Numbered from the stretch's first letter, positions 1 to 8,559 are shown. The stretch: DNA of 64,000 nt from Lacticaseibacillus brantae DSM 23927 (GCF_001436115.1 NZ_AYZQ01000001.1:310001-374000); one strand, 5' to 3'. The notes: generated by a model from the sequence alone, not told the origin. Translations and numbers: made by a program.

Positions 1-107
1 TGACCGGCCTGGATCAATTACCACCGCTAGGGGATGACACGTCGAATGAAGACCTCCTAGCTGCATTTAATCAAAGTTTAGAAACGGAGGCCTCTGATGG
101 CGACTAG
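1..107 (+). CDS. scpB: Segregation and condensation protein B, C-terminal end (partial)
   Basis: The window opens inside a reading frame (from base 3) that runs to a TAG at 105-107 and encodes about 34 residues beginning TGLDQLPPLGDD. The GL-x-x-LPPL stretch resembles the C-terminal end of ScpB, the winged-helix partner of ScpA and SMC in chromosome condensation. The position directly before rluB matches the scpA-scpB-rluB order of Firmicutes. The frame overlaps the rluB start by 11 bp, and the rluB ribosome binding site lies inside it, so the two genes are probably translationally coupled. The call rests on a short tail and on context only, because the diagnostic N-terminal domains lie outside the window. 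Confidence 0.7.
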   Translation, partial: TGLDQLPPLGDDTSNEDLLAAFNQSLETEASDGD

Positions 108-825
108 TGAACGATTACAAAAGGTGATGGCGCAGGCAGGTGTTGCTTCACGGCGACATGCAGAAGAATTAATTGCTGCCGGGCATGTGACAGTCAACGA
201 CCAAGTGGTGACAGAAATGGGCGTCAAGGTCAGCTCTAAGGATGAAGTGGCCGTTGACGGCGTGCCAATCGGCCGAGAAGGCAAACGATACTTGCTGTTT
301 TATAAGCCTCGCGGGGTCATTACGGCGGTCACGGATAATAAAAAGCGCAAAGTGGTGACTGATTACTTTAATGACTTCTCGGAACGCTTGTTTCCAGTGG
401 GGCGATTAGATTATGACACCTCTGGTTTACTCATCATGACCAACGATGGCGATTTGACCAATCTCTTATCCCATCCAAAATTTGAAATTGATAAACATTA
501 TGTGGCCAAAGTCCAAGGTGTGCCGAATCGACCTGCCTTACAGCCGTTGAAAGAAGGCATGGTGATTGATCACAAGAAGGTCGCGCCAGCGAAGTTCAAT
601 ATTTTGTCTTCTGACCGCAAGAAGCAAACGGCGATTGTGGAATTAACCATTCATCAAGGCCTCAATCACCAAGTGAAGAATATGTTCAAGGCAGTTGGGT
701 TTCCAGTCTTAAAATTGTCACGGACGGGGTTTGGCAACTTAGATCTTCACGGCCTTCAGCCTGGGGATTACCGCGAACTGAAACCACACGAACTGCAAGA
801 ATTGAAGCGACTTGCAAACGGTTGA
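97..825 (+). CDS. rluB: Ribosomal large subunit pseudouridine synthase B (RsuA/RluB family)
   Basis: This 242-residue protein should convert a uridine of 23S rRNA to pseudouridine. Residues 5-60 form an S4 RNA-binding domain (ERLQKVMAQAGVASRR). The catalytic motif GRLDYDTSG is at 102-110, with Asp105 as the expected catalytic residue, followed by LLIMTNDGDL, as in the RsuA/RluB/RluE/RluF family. A second conserved block (GLNHQVKNMF) lies near residue 190. GGAGG at 86-90 is well placed for the ATG at 97. The gene follows scpB with an 11-bp overlap, as in many Firmicutes. The exact target base cannot be read from the sequence; RluB is preferred over RsuA because of length and context. Confidence 0.93.
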   Translation: MATSERLQKVMAQAGVASRRHAEELIAAGHVTVNDQVVTEMGVKVSSKDEVAVDGVPIGREGKRYLLFYKPRGVITAVTDNKKRKVVTDYFNDFSERLFPVGRLDYDTSGLLIMTNDGDLTNLLSHPKFEIDKHYVAKVQGVPNRPALQPLKEGMVIDHKKVAPAKFNILSSDRKKQTAIVELTIHQGLNHQVKNMFKAVGFPVLKLSRTGFGNLDLHGLQPGDYRELKPHELQELKRLANG

Positions 826-850
826 CATTCAACTTATCTTTAGTTAGTAT
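822..850 (+). promoter_or_regulatory. Promoter of the FMN-riboswitch/ribU transcript
   Basis: TTGACA at 822-827 (overlapping the rluB stop codon) is followed after 17 bp by TAGTAT at 845-850. This puts transcription start a few bases downstream, just ahead of the riboswitch aptamer. The -35 is a perfect match and the spacing is ideal; the -10 matches four of six consensus bases. Confidence 0.65.
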
Positions 851-876
851 GATGTCGTACTTAAATATTAGGTTCG

Positions 877-987
877 TCTTCAGGGGCAGGGTGTAATTCC
901 CGACCGGTGGTAAAAGTCCACGACCCGCTTTTTGCGGCTGATCCGGTGTGAATCCGGAACCGATAGTTAAAGTCTAGATAAAGAAGA
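877..987 (+). ncRNA. FMN riboswitch (RFN element)
   Basis: The conserved RFN core is directly readable: the opening TCTTCAGGGGCAGGGTG, then AATTCCCGACCGGTGGT, AAAGTCCACGACCC, a GCTGATCCGGTG block with AATCCGGAACCGATAGT, and the closing AAAGTCTAGATAAAGAAGA. It binds flavin mononucleotide. It lies 5' of ribU, a riboflavin importer gene, and is followed by an intrinsic terminator. FMN binding is therefore expected to favour termination and lower riboflavin uptake. Confidence 0.96.
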
Positions 988-1035
988 TGCGGCTATCTTT
1001 AACGAGATATGACTGAAAGGTGTTTAGCCACCATT

Positions 1036-1070
1036 TTGCCCCCATGAATTTTTTCATGCGGGTTTTTTTA
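1036..1070 (+). terminator. Riboswitch-controlled intrinsic terminator
   Basis: A CCCCATGAA / TTCATGCGGG stem is followed by a run of seven T, between the FMN aptamer and ribU. It ends about 40 bp before the ribU start, so it is the likely expression platform of the riboswitch. The competing antiterminator pairing was not worked out here. Confidence 0.75.
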
Positions 1071-1108
1071 GTCGAGCCACTCTGAGACAACCACTTGGAG
1101 GGTTTTAT

Positions 1109-1678
1109 ATGCAAGTGTCAAAGCTTCATCGTTTGGTTGGGGTGGCCCTATTTGCGGCCATCGGGTATGTGCTCATGAATTTTGCCTTTCCAATCATTCC
1201 ATTGTTCCCGTTTCTCAAGTTTGACTTCTCAGACTTGACCGTTCTATTGGGCGGGTTTATCTACGGGCCTGTGGGGGGCATTATGATTGCGTTTGTGCGG
1301 TCACTCGCCCATTTCGCGCTGACAGGTGGGGGTGTTGTCAATCTTATTGGCGACACAGCTGCTTTTGTCGCGAGTGTTGGCTTCATGTTGCCTATTGTTT
1401 GGCTCACCAAACCCAATACGGGTTGGCAGAAACAACTCTTTGGCCTGAGTTTAGGGGTCATCAGTCTGACCATCATTATGAGTATTTTGAACTGGTTAGT
1501 GATTACCCCAATGTACTTGGCGGTCTTCAATTTCAACCTCGGCATGTCGCTGACGCGGTACGTCTTGGTTGGGGTGGTGCCATTTAATCTGGCCAAAGGT
1601 GTGATTATCAGCGTGGTCTTCTATCTCGTTCAACGGGCCTTGGCGCCTTGGTTAGCTAAACGGCGCGCGATGGTTTAA
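1109..1678 (+). CDS. ribU: Riboflavin transporter, ECF S component RibU
   Basis: This 189-residue, very hydrophobic protein has about six membrane segments. It fits RibU, the riboflavin-binding subunit that works with the shared EcfA/EcfA'/EcfT energy-coupling module in the cytoplasmic membrane. Family-like features are the N-terminal LVGVALFAAIGYVLMNFAFP segment and the FDFSDLTVLLGGFIYGPVGG loop. The strongest evidence is the FMN riboswitch and terminator directly upstream. GGAGG sits 7 bases before the ATG at 1109. The gene is probably transcribed alone: it starts from its own promoter and ends at a strong terminator. The energising EcfAAT genes are not in this window. Confidence 0.94.
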   Translation: MQVSKLHRLVGVALFAAIGYVLMNFAFPIIPLFPFLKFDFSDLTVLLGGFIYGPVGGIMIAFVRSLAHFALTGGGVVNLIGDTAAFVASVGFMLPIVWLTKPNTGWQKQLFGLSLGVISLTIIMSILNWLVITPMYLAVFNFNLGMSLTRYVLVGVVPFNLAKGVIISVVFYLVQRALAPWLAKRRAMV

Positions 1679-1688
1679 TTCGAAATAA

Positions 1689-1727
1689 AAGCCTTATTCT
1701 GCGTATTTAACAGAATAAGGCTATTTT
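1689..1727. terminator. Bidirectional terminator between ribU and fer
   Basis: A perfect stem (AGCCTTATTCTG paired with CAGAATAAGGCT) with a 9-nt loop is flanked by A-rich sequence on the left and T-rich sequence on the right. It can therefore stop both ribU (+) and the convergent ferredoxin gene (-). The right arm overlaps the last codons of fer. Confidence 0.88.
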
Positions 1728-1954
1728 TGTGGAAATGGTTTGTCAGAACGTTTAATCGCACCGGTTGGACAACGGGTATAGGCAAGTTTAAAATCAATCT
1801 TAGCGTAATCATCAAGTGGCAAGGAGCCAGTATTTTGATCTGGTTTGAAACTGGCAATCCCAGCCTCATCATAAGTAAATAATTCTGGGGCCAGCATTTG
1901 GCATAAGCCACAAGCGATACAGGCCTCTTGATCAACTTTTGTATAAAGTGCCAT
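1721..1954 (-). CDS. fer: Ferredoxin, single [4Fe-4S] type
   Basis: This 77-residue acidic protein has cysteines at 12, 15 and 18 (CIACGLC) and a fourth at 62 followed by Pro (CPTGAIK). That 3+1 pattern is typical of the Bacillus/Clostridium monocluster [4Fe-4S] ferredoxin, an electron carrier in the cytoplasm. The start at 1954 is chosen because GGAGG lies a few bases upstream on the minus strand; an upstream extension to 2020 would run into ypbB and lacks a site. The fer-ypbB-recS-ypbE neighbourhood is the same as in B. subtilis, although fer is divergent here. The redox partners are not identifiable from this window. Confidence 0.93.
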   Translation of the reverse strand: MALYTKVDQEACIACGLCQMLAPELFTYDEAGIASFKPDQNTGSLPLDDYAKIDFKLAYTRCPTGAIKRSDKPFPQK

Positions 1955-1980
1955 AAAAATTTCCTCCAGGAGGTGAGTGT

Positions 1981-2946
1981 TTGGATGATTTAGTGTTGAA
2001 TTTCTTTGATGATTTGCCATGGCGCCCGCTATCCCTATGGGGACTGCTCACCAATAAGAAGACGATTTCTAATTTGTATGCGGCCTTGCAACATCATCAA
2101 TTGTCGCGACTACAGTTATACCCTACCTTGTCGCGTGAGAACTTTCAAGCAACCATCCAGCAACTCGAGCATTCTGGCTTGATTGAAGTCGCTGATGCTG
2201 GCGCCATTCGGACATCTGCCGGCAAAAAACGCCAACAGGCTCACTTCTTACCGTCACATTATCAACCTTGGATGAATTTGTTTCAGTTCGAACCGCGGCT
2301 GTATTTAGGCGTCCAAGTCCTTTCAGAGGCCAGCTACGCCAATCGCAAGTACCAGCCGGTTATCGGTGACTACGCGACGCAACAGCAAGTTAAGCAGTGG
2401 TATCGACGCCTGGGGAGCCAAAGTGGCATTACTGAATTGACGGCAGTTTTTTCAATGCTTGAGCCGGCAGTCGCTAATCGCTTAGCTAGTCTCTTCATTG
2501 GTCATGATTTTGCGGGCACGGCGGTGCTTCAGACGGTCCCAGACCAAATGACCCATATTGATGACCTTAGTCAACTAGTGGCCTTAATCGACCAACATCC
2601 CGAATGGCAAGCCTTACAACAGTTGTGGGGTGGCCGCTTACCGTTGATTTCCCTGAGTGCCGCGCGCAGTTTGGCCGGTTTAAACCAAGGGCTGTCTATT
2701 CCCCAGATTGCGCATAATTCGCGATTGCGGCCCAGTACGGTCATGGAACACATTCAACTGGCAGCCTTATTTGGGGCTAATATTCCTGTTGAACAGCTGT
2801 ACACGGCGGCTGAACAAGCGACTCTGACACCACTTCAGGGCCACAATCATCAGACGATTATCGAATCGACGGGGTTAGATTTTTTTCACGTGCGCTTATT
2901 CCAAATTCTCGCGGTGCAGCAAAGGTGGGTTTTGCATGACAATTGA
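1981..2946 (+). CDS. ypbB: YpbB-like protein with C-terminal helix-turn-helix domain
   Basis: This 321-residue protein of unknown biochemical role corresponds in position and size to YpbB of Firmicutes, always found next to the RecQ-like helicase gene. No catalytic motif is visible. Around residues 240-265 the segment LSIPQIAHNSRLRPSTVMEHIQ looks like a helix-turn-helix of the type found beside RecQ helicases. The start is a TTG at 1981 because AGGAGGTGA (1968-1976) is ideally spaced for it and no suitable ATG exists nearby. The last 11 bp overlap recS, which suggests coupled translation and a shared task in DNA repair. The function is inferred from context only. Confidence 0.8.
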   Translation: MDDLVLNFFDDLPWRPLSLWGLLTNKKTISNLYAALQHHQLSRLQLYPTLSRENFQATIQQLEHSGLIEVADAGAIRTSAGKKRQQAHFLPSHYQPWMNLFQFEPRLYLGVQVLSEASYANRKYQPVIGDYATQQQVKQWYRRLGSQSGITELTAVFSMLEPAVANRLASLFIGHDFAGTAVLQTVPDQMTHIDDLSQLVALIDQHPEWQALQQLWGGRLPLISLSAARSLAGLNQGLSIPQIAHNSRLRPSTVMEHIQLAALFGANIPVEQLYTAAEQATLTPLQGHNHQTIIESTGLDFFHVRLFQILAVQQRWVLHDN

Positions 2947-4360
2947 GACAATTCTTAAAGAACACTTCGGCTTTGACCATTTTCGGCCGGGTCAAGCAGA
3001 AATTATCGAGCACGTCCTGGCAGGTCAAGATGTCATGGGAATTCTACCAACGGGTAGCGGCAAAACGCTTTGTTATCAATTGCCTGGCCAGATTCTTGGT
3101 GGAACAACGATTGTCATTGAGCCTCTATTGGCCCTAATGGATGATCAGGTCAAACGGCTTCAAGCGCAAGGTGAAAAGCGAGTAATCGCGCTGACCGGCC
3201 GATTACAGCCGCAAGATTTTGCCCAAATTTTGAGCCGATTGAATCAGTATCAGTTTATTTTTCTGTCACCAGAAATGCTCGCTAATCCGGCCGTCTATCA
3301 AGCGTTAAGTCAACTCAATCTCCAATTGGCCGTGGTGGATGAAGCCCACTGTATCTCGCAATGGGGCCCAGACTTTCGACCTGACTATCTCAAACTTGGG
3401 GATCGTCTGCATCCCTTGAAGCCTCGTTCGATTCTTGCGTTAACCGCTACGGCGCCTGACAGTGTCCAAAAAGATATTGTCTCGGGGCTTAGCCTGACTG
3501 CGCCGTTTGCCTATATTGCTTCCGTTGATCGACCAAATATTTTTATGGGCGTGGTGCAGGTGGGCGACAAACGCGAGAAATATCAACGTTTGCTTGAAAT
3601 GGTGACGGCTGTCTCTGGACCAAAAATTATTTATTTTGACCGGAAGAAGACGGCTGAACAGGTGGCGCAACAACTCCAGAATGATACAGGCAAGGCGGCC
3701 GCGTACTATCATGCAGAATTGGCTGCCCACGACCGTGACCTGATTCAGCGCCAGTTCATGAGTGATCAATTGGAAATTATTTGTGCCACCAGCGCCTTTG
3801 GGATGGGAATCGACAAAGCCGATGTCCGGCTGGTGGTGCATACTTTTGTGCCCGAGTCCCTTGAAGACTATTCGCAAGCAATGGGACGGGCAGGGCGCGA
3901 TGGTCAGAAAAGTTTGGCAGTGATTCTACTGGGGCCAGGTGATTTTCAGCGAGCCGCCGGTTTTGCTCAGCAGTTGCCTGACGCCAAATTAGTGGCGACA
4001 ATCTTCAAGCGGCCTAATGCGTACGCTGATTTTGACGATTCTCAGGTCAACCTGATTCAGGCGTATATTGGCAGTGGCTTTAGTCAGGCTCAAGTCTTGG
4101 CCCAATTGGCCAGTCGCCGGATTGAAAAACAACACAGCTTTGACGCGGTCGCCAAGTGGCTTCAGACCTCCGGCTGCCGGCGAAATGTCTTGCTTCAGTA
4201 CTTTGATTCCCCGCTAATCACGCATGATGACTTCTGCTGTGGGGTGGTCGATGAGGCAGTCATGGCGCAATTAGCCCCTGTTTCATCAGTGAAAAAAGCC
4301 ACACCAACAGACTGGTCAGAGATTTTTGCACAAATTTTTCATTCACAAACAGCGTTTTGA
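2936..4360 (+). CDS. recS: RecQ-family ATP-dependent DNA helicase (RecS-like)
   Basis: This 474-residue superfamily 2 helicase should unwind DNA 3' to 5' in recombination and repair. Walker A is TGSGKT at 39-44, the DEAH box is at 135-138 within DEAHCISQWGPDFRP (a RecQ signature), and motif VI is QAMGRAGRDGQ. It is shorter than E. coli RecQ (about 610) and lacks an HRDC domain, like the short RecS paralogue of Bacilli. The C-terminal zinc region is reduced: CRRNVLLQYF is present, but only a CC pair follows (FCCGVVDE) instead of the usual spaced cysteines. It overlaps ypbB by 11 bp. Whether a second, full-length RecQ exists elsewhere is unknown. Confidence 0.92.
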   Translation: MTIETILKEHFGFDHFRPGQAEIIEHVLAGQDVMGILPTGSGKTLCYQLPGQILGGTTIVIEPLLALMDDQVKRLQAQGEKRVIALTGRLQPQDFAQILSRLNQYQFIFLSPEMLANPAVYQALSQLNLQLAVVDEAHCISQWGPDFRPDYLKLGDRLHPLKPRSILALTATAPDSVQKDIVSGLSLTAPFAYIASVDRPNIFMGVVQVGDKREKYQRLLEMVTAVSGPKIIYFDRKKTAEQVAQQLQNDTGKAAAYYHAELAAHDRDLIQRQFMSDQLEIICATSAFGMGIDKADVRLVVHTFVPESLEDYSQAMGRAGRDGQKSLAVILLGPGDFQRAAGFAQQLPDAKLVATIFKRPNAYADFDDSQVNLIQAYIGSGFSQAQVLAQLASRRIEKQHSFDAVAKWLQTSGCRRNVLLQYFDSPLITHDDFCCGVVDEAVMAQLAPVSSVKKATPTDWSEIFAQIFHSQTAF

Positions 4361-4368
4361 TGCGCTTG

Positions 4369-4377
4369 TGGTACAAT
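4369..4377 (+). promoter_or_regulatory. Possible extended -10 promoter upstream of the LysM gene
   Basis: TGG followed by TACAAT (4372-4377) forms an extended -10 element, 31 bp before the start of the LysM protein gene. No good -35 is visible. It is placed in the 47-bp gap after recS, so it may give separate expression of the ypbE-cmk pair. Confidence 0.4.
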
Positions 4378-4407
4378 TAAAAGCAGAATAATTTGAGGAG
4401 GATTGAC

Positions 4408-5007
4408 ATGGCTAAGAAAACCGATCAACCCGAAGAACAACCGGTGTATGATGCAACTGATCCGAATAAGCCTTGGGAGAAACAATTTGATGATGATCGT
4501 GACGACGATGGGAACCTTTCACGCGTTGCGAATCGAAAGAAACAGCGGGGCAATCGCACGCTGGTGTGGGTCGTTTCGATCTTATTAATTGCCCTGATTA
4601 TTAGCCCGATTCTGTATCAGGTGTTTTCTTCAAGTCAAAGCAGCCAAACACCTGACGATAAGATTACGGTGGAAACCAGTAGTAAAGTTTCATCGAAGGC
4701 CAAGTCTTCTTCGAGCAAAGAGAAGTCAAAATCCAGCAGTGAGCGCTCAAGCGTTGCCAGTACGACGAGCAGTTCAATTGTTTCAAGCAGTAGCTCACAG
4801 GCACCGGCTAGCAGTTCAGCCAGTTCAACACCTTCAAGCAGCAGTAGTAGTCAAGCGACAGCTGGTAATACATACGTGGTTAAGGCCGGGGATAATCCAT
4901 ATCGGATTGCGGTCAATCACGGCATGACACTTTCAGAATTGTATGCACTCAATGGTTTAAGCCAGGGGAGTACAGTGACCCCCGGGATGAGTTTGAAAGT
5001 GAAGTAA
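4408..5007 (+). CDS. ypbE: Membrane-anchored LysM domain protein (YpbE-like)
   Basis: This 199-residue protein has a charged cytoplasmic N-terminus (about 1-50), one membrane segment (LVWVVSILLIALIISPILYQVF), and a very Ser-rich extracellular linker. A C-terminal LysM domain (TYVVKAGDNPYRIAVNHGMT through MSLKVK) should bind peptidoglycan. The topology therefore places it across the membrane reaching into the wall. The start is the ATG at 4408, with GAGGAGG at 4395-4401; an upstream TTG at 4393 is rejected because it overlaps that site. The gene follows recS as ypbE does in B. subtilis. It carries no enzymatic domain, and its role is unknown. Confidence 0.88.
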   Translation: MAKKTDQPEEQPVYDATDPNKPWEKQFDDDRDDDGNLSRVANRKKQRGNRTLVWVVSILLIALIISPILYQVFSSSQSSQTPDDKITVETSSKVSSKAKSSSSKEKSKSSSERSSVASTTSSSIVSSSSSQAPASSSASSTPSSSSSSQATAGNTYVVKAGDNPYRIAVNHGMTLSELYALNGLSQGSTVTPGMSLKVK

Positions 5008-5025
5008 TTGGGAACGGAGATAAAC

Positions 5026-5697
5026 ATGCAGATTGCAATTGACGGCCCGGCAAGTGCTGGGAAAAGTACCATTGCCAAATTAGTGGCCAAAAAATTAGGT
5101 TTTGTTTACTGTGATACGGGGGCCATGTACCGAAGCGTGACTCAAATGGCTCATGAACAAGGAATTGACTATGGGGACCAGGCGGCAATTATGGCGGCGC
5201 TGGCAAACACCCAGATTCGTTTTGAGCCAGGGGATCCTGATCAAAAAGTCTTTTTAAACAACGAAGATGTCACCCGGGCGATTCGCTTGCCCGAAATCAC
5301 CAACAACGTTTCGCAAGTTTCGGCTTTGCCCGAGGTTCGAGAAGCCATGGTCAACTTGCAACGCGACATCGCGGCCAAGCAGAACATCGTCATGGATGGT
5401 CGCGACATCGGCACGACCGTTTTACCTGATGCACAAGTGAAAATCTTCATGATTGCATCTGTGGCTGAACGGGCCCGCCGGCGTTTTGTAGAGAACCAAC
5501 AAAAAGGGATTGATACGCCGCTGAAGACGCTTGAAGAAGAGATTGAAGCCCGCGACCACAAGGATTCAACTCGCGCCGTGTCTCCATTGCGGCAAGCCCA
5601 AGATGCCATTTTACTTGATACGACGGAATTGAGTATTGACGAAGTAGTGGCCAAAATTTTGGAATACGTGAAAGTTGCACAAGCAGCACAAGATTAA
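5026..5697 (+). CDS. cmk: Cytidylate kinase
   Basis: This 223-residue enzyme phosphorylates CMP and dCMP to the diphosphates using ATP. The P-loop GPASAGKST is at 7-15, followed by the LGFVYCDTGAMYRSVT block typical of bacterial Cmk. The central NNVSQVSALPEVREAM segment and MDGRDIGTTVLPDA motif are family signatures, and the size is normal. The start is set at the ATG at 5026 because ACGGAGAT precedes it and the protein begins MQIAIDGP as in homologues; an upstream TTG at 5008 would add an atypical tail. It lies 18 bp after ypbE and just before rpsA, the cmk-rpsA order that is widespread in bacteria. Confidence 0.96.
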   Translation: MQIAIDGPASAGKSTIAKLVAKKLGFVYCDTGAMYRSVTQMAHEQGIDYGDQAAIMAALANTQIRFEPGDPDQKVFLNNEDVTRAIRLPEITNNVSQVSALPEVREAMVNLQRDIAAKQNIVMDGRDIGTTVLPDAQVKIFMIASVAERARRRFVENQQKGIDTPLKTLEEEIEARDHKDSTRAVSPLRQAQDAILLDTTELSIDEVVAKILEYVKVAQAAQD

Positions 5698-5777
5698 TGT
5701 AAACATAGGACTAGTATTTTATCCGTTTTTCAAGTACAATAGCGGATGTATGACAGTCGTATAGGAGGATTTTTGGC

Positions 5778-7049
5778 ATGAGTGAAAACAATGTAAGCAA
5801 TGAAAACGCCCAAACAATGGCGGACGCTCTTAACAGCGTTGGCCAAGTTAAGATTGGCGACACCGTTAAAGGTGAAGTATTAGCAATCGAGGACAAGCAA
5901 CTTATCGTTGGTATCGAAGGCACTGGCGTAGAAGGTGTCGTTCCTCTTAAAGAATTATCTGCTCAGCCAATCGAAGATATTCACACAGTTGCATCTGTTG
6001 GGGACGTTATCGATTTGGTTGTCATTTCAACAATTGGTAAAGATAAAGAAAACGGGCAATACTTGTTAAGCAAGCGTCGCCTTGAAGCACAAAAAATCTG
6101 GAAAGACATTCAAGCTGACTTTGAAGCTGGCAAGACAATTACTGCTCCTGTAACCAACGTGGTTAAGGGTGGCTTAGTTGTTAATGCTGGTGTTCGTGGG
6201 TTCGTTCCAGCAAGTATGGTCGATGACCACTTCGTTGAAGACTTGTCCGCATACAAGGGCCAAGAACTTGAATTCAAGATTATCGAAATCGAACCAAGCG
6301 AAAACCGTCTGATCCTTTCTCACCGTGCAATCGTTGAAGCTGGCAAAGCTGAAGCACGTAAAGAAATCTTTGGTAAGTTGAATGCTGGTGATGTCGTTGA
6401 TGGTAAAGTTGCGCGTCTGACTAACTTTGGTGCCTTCGTTGATCTTGGCGGCGTGGATGGTTTAGTTCACGTTTCTGAAATCGCTTATGATCACGTTGAC
6501 AAGCCAAGTGATGTCTTGTCAGTTGGCCAAGATGTGAAGGTTAAGGTCTTATCAGTTGACCCTGAGAAGGATCGCATTTCCTTATCCATCAAGGCAACCT
6601 TGCCACAACCATGGGATGATATCGAAGACCGTGCCCCTGTTGGCGCTACCTTGCCAGGTGTTGTCCGTCGTTTAACCACATTTGGTGCCTTTGTTGAAGT
6701 CTTCCCTGGTGTTGAAGGTTTGGTTCACATTTCTCAAATCTCCCACGAACACATTGCAACACCTAATGATGTGTTGAAGGAAGGCCAAGATGTTGACGTG
6801 AAGGTGCTCTCTGTTGATCCTGATCAACACCGTTTAGCGCTTTCCATTAAGGCTTTACAAGAACGTCCAGAAGGTGACGAACCATCTGAACCACGTAAAG
6901 AAAACCAACGTCCTCGTCGTAACAACAACAGCAACCGGGAATCACACACCAATATCCCTGCTGAATATCAACAAGATGATTCAGGTTTCTCTTTAGGTGA
7001 TATCTTAGGTGATGCCTTAAAGGATGCCGCTAAAGACGATAACGAATAA
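5778..7049 (+). CDS. rpsA: 30S ribosomal protein S1 homologue (four S1 domains)
   Basis: This 423-residue RNA-binding protein has four S1 (OB-fold) repeats, about residues 20-90, 105-175, 195-265 and 280-350. The repeats are recognisable from KVARLTNFGAFVDLGGVDGLVHVSE and VVRRLTTFGAFVEVFPGVEGLVHIS, followed by a charged, disordered tail. Proteobacterial S1 has six repeats; the four-repeat form is normal in Bacilli. It is thought to help mRNA binding by the 30S subunit, though S1 is less essential in low-GC Gram-positives. A strong AGGAGG precedes the ATG at 5778. It follows cmk by 80 bp and ends at a strong terminator, consistent with high expression. Confidence 0.93.
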   Translation: MSENNVSNENAQTMADALNSVGQVKIGDTVKGEVLAIEDKQLIVGIEGTGVEGVVPLKELSAQPIEDIHTVASVGDVIDLVVISTIGKDKENGQYLLSKRRLEAQKIWKDIQADFEAGKTITAPVTNVVKGGLVVNAGVRGFVPASMVDDHFVEDLSAYKGQELEFKIIEIEPSENRLILSHRAIVEAGKAEARKEIFGKLNAGDVVDGKVARLTNFGAFVDLGGVDGLVHVSEIAYDHVDKPSDVLSVGQDVKVKVLSVDPEKDRISLSIKATLPQPWDDIEDRAPVGATLPGVVRRLTTFGAFVEVFPGVEGLVHISQISHEHIATPNDVLKEGQDVDVKVLSVDPDQHRLALSIKALQERPEGDEPSEPRKENQRPRRNNNSNRESHTNIPAEYQQDDSGFSLGDILGDALKDAAKDDNE

Positions 7050-7083
7050 TCCATCTCGTCGAGCAAATCGATGAAGTGATCTA

Positions 7084-7122
7084 ACCCCCGCCGAATCGTT
7101 CGATTTGACGGGGGTTTGTTTT
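7084..7122 (+). terminator. Intrinsic terminator after rpsA
   Basis: A GC-rich stem (ACCCCCG pairing with CGGGGGT, extended inwards by CGAAT/ATTTG-like pairs) closed by a TTCG-type tetraloop is followed by TTTGTTTTG. It separates rpsA from der. Confidence 0.85.
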
Positions 7123-7154
7123 GAGTCAGAACACAGATTAAAGGAAGTGAATCC

Positions 7155-8462
7155 ATGAGTTTACCAACACTTGCAATTGTTGGCCGGCCAAACGTCGGTA
7201 AGTCAACAATTTTTAACCGCATCTTGGGCGAACGTGTTTCAATCGTTGAAGATACCCCGGGCGTTACTCGGGACCGAATCTATGGCACAGCTGAATGGCT
7301 GGGCAAAGAATTTAACGTTATTGATACTGGTGGGATTGATATGGGCGACGAACCGTTCCTCACCCAGATTACCCAGCAAGCTGAAATCGCCATTGAAGAA
7401 GCTGACGTCATCTTATTTTTGACCAGCATCGATAATGGCGTTACTGAAGCCGATGAACGCGTTGCCCAAATCCTCTATCGCGCTGACAAACCTGTCATTT
7501 TGGCTGTGAACAAGGTTGATAACCCAGAACGCCGCCAGGATGTTTATGATTTCTATTCATTAGGCTTCGGCGAACCATATCCCTTGTCAGGGACTCACGG
7601 TTTGGGTTTAGGGGACGCGCTTGATGCTGTCTTTGCTGCCTTTCCTGAAGAGGGCCACGATGAAGAAGATGACAGTGTGAAGTTTTCTTTCATTGGTCGG
7701 CCTAATGTTGGGAAATCCTCGTTGGTTAATGCCATTCTTGGCGAGAATCGTGTCATCGTCTCAAACATCGAAGGGACCACGCGTGATGCCATCGATACCA
7801 AGTTTGAAGCAGATGACGAAACCTTTACCATGATCGATACGGCTGGTATCCGTAAACGCGGGAAGGTCTACGAAAATACTGAAAAGTATGCCGTCTTACG
7901 GGCATTACGAGCCATTGATCGTTCTGACGTGGTGTTGGTTGTGCTCAATGCTGAAGAAGGTATCCGCGAACAGGACAAAAAAGTTGCCGGATATGCCCAT
8001 GAAGCCGGCCGCGGGATTATCATCGTGGTCAACAAGTGGGACACACTCGACAAGGACAATCACACCATGGGAGACTTTGAAGATTTGATCCGACGTGAGT
8101 TCCAATATCTGGATTATGCGCCTATCATTTTCGTTTCAGCGAAGACAAAACAACGTTTACAAAATCTTCCTCAGATGATTCTTCAAGTCGCAGAAAACCA
8201 AACCCGGCGGATTCAAAGCAGTGTGCTCAATGACGTCTTAATGGACGCATTGGCCGTCACACCAACACCGACAGTTAACGGTAAGCGGCTTCGTATCTAC
8301 TACATGACACAAGTGGCTGTTAAGCCACCAACGTTTGTCGTTTTTGTTAATGATCCTGATTTACTCCATTTCTCTTATCAACGCTTTTTAATTAATCAAT
8401 TGCGAAATGCCTTTGACTTTGACGGCACCCCGATTCATTTAATTGCGCGAAGCCGTAAGTAG
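7155..8462 (+). CDS. der: Ribosome biogenesis GTPase Der (EngA)
   Basis: This 435-residue protein has two tandem GTPase domains and a C-terminal KH-like domain, the architecture unique to Der. The first G1 motif is GRPNVGKS at 10-17 with DTGG near 58; the second is GRPNVGKS at 181-188 with [10 protein letters not shown] downstream and NKWD as G4. The protein acts in late assembly of the 50S subunit. Length is typical. AAAGGAAG precedes the ATG at 7155. In B. subtilis gpsA follows der; here the next gene is hup, so gpsA must be elsewhere or absent. The gene lies downstream of the rpsA terminator, so its own promoter is expected in the short gap. Confidence 0.97.
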   Translation: MSLPTLAIVGRPNVGKSTIFNRILGERVSIVEDTPGVTRDRIYGTAEWLGKEFNVIDTGGIDMGDEPFLTQITQQAEIAIEEADVILFLTSIDNGVTEADERVAQILYRADKPVILAVNKVDNPERRQDVYDFYSLGFGEPYPLSGTHGLGLGDALDAVFAAFPEEGHDEEDDSVKFSFIGRPNVGKSSLVNAILGENRVIVSNIEGTTRDAIDTKFEADDETFTMIDTAGIRKRGKVYENTEKYAVLRALRAIDRSDVVLVVLNAEEGIREQDKKVAGYAHEAGRGIIIVVNKWDTLDKDNHTMGDFEDLIRREFQYLDYAPIIFVSAKTKQRLQNLPQMILQVAENQTRRIQSSVLNDVLMDALAVTPTPTVNGKRLRIYYMTQVAVKPPTFVVFVNDPDLLHFSYQRFLINQLRNAFDFDGTPIHLIARSRK

Positions 8463-8559
8463 CGTGGTTTCTGGACGTTTTGCCCCTTTTTGTCCGATAG
8501 ACTCGTTTTTTTATAGAAATCTTTATATATTTCGGGTTTCCCCGGCAAAAACCCTTGCT

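Noticed and set aside
4739-4927. Overlapping frame in the Ser-rich linker of the LysM protein
   Set aside because: It is a shifted reading of AGC/TCA repeats and has no independent support.
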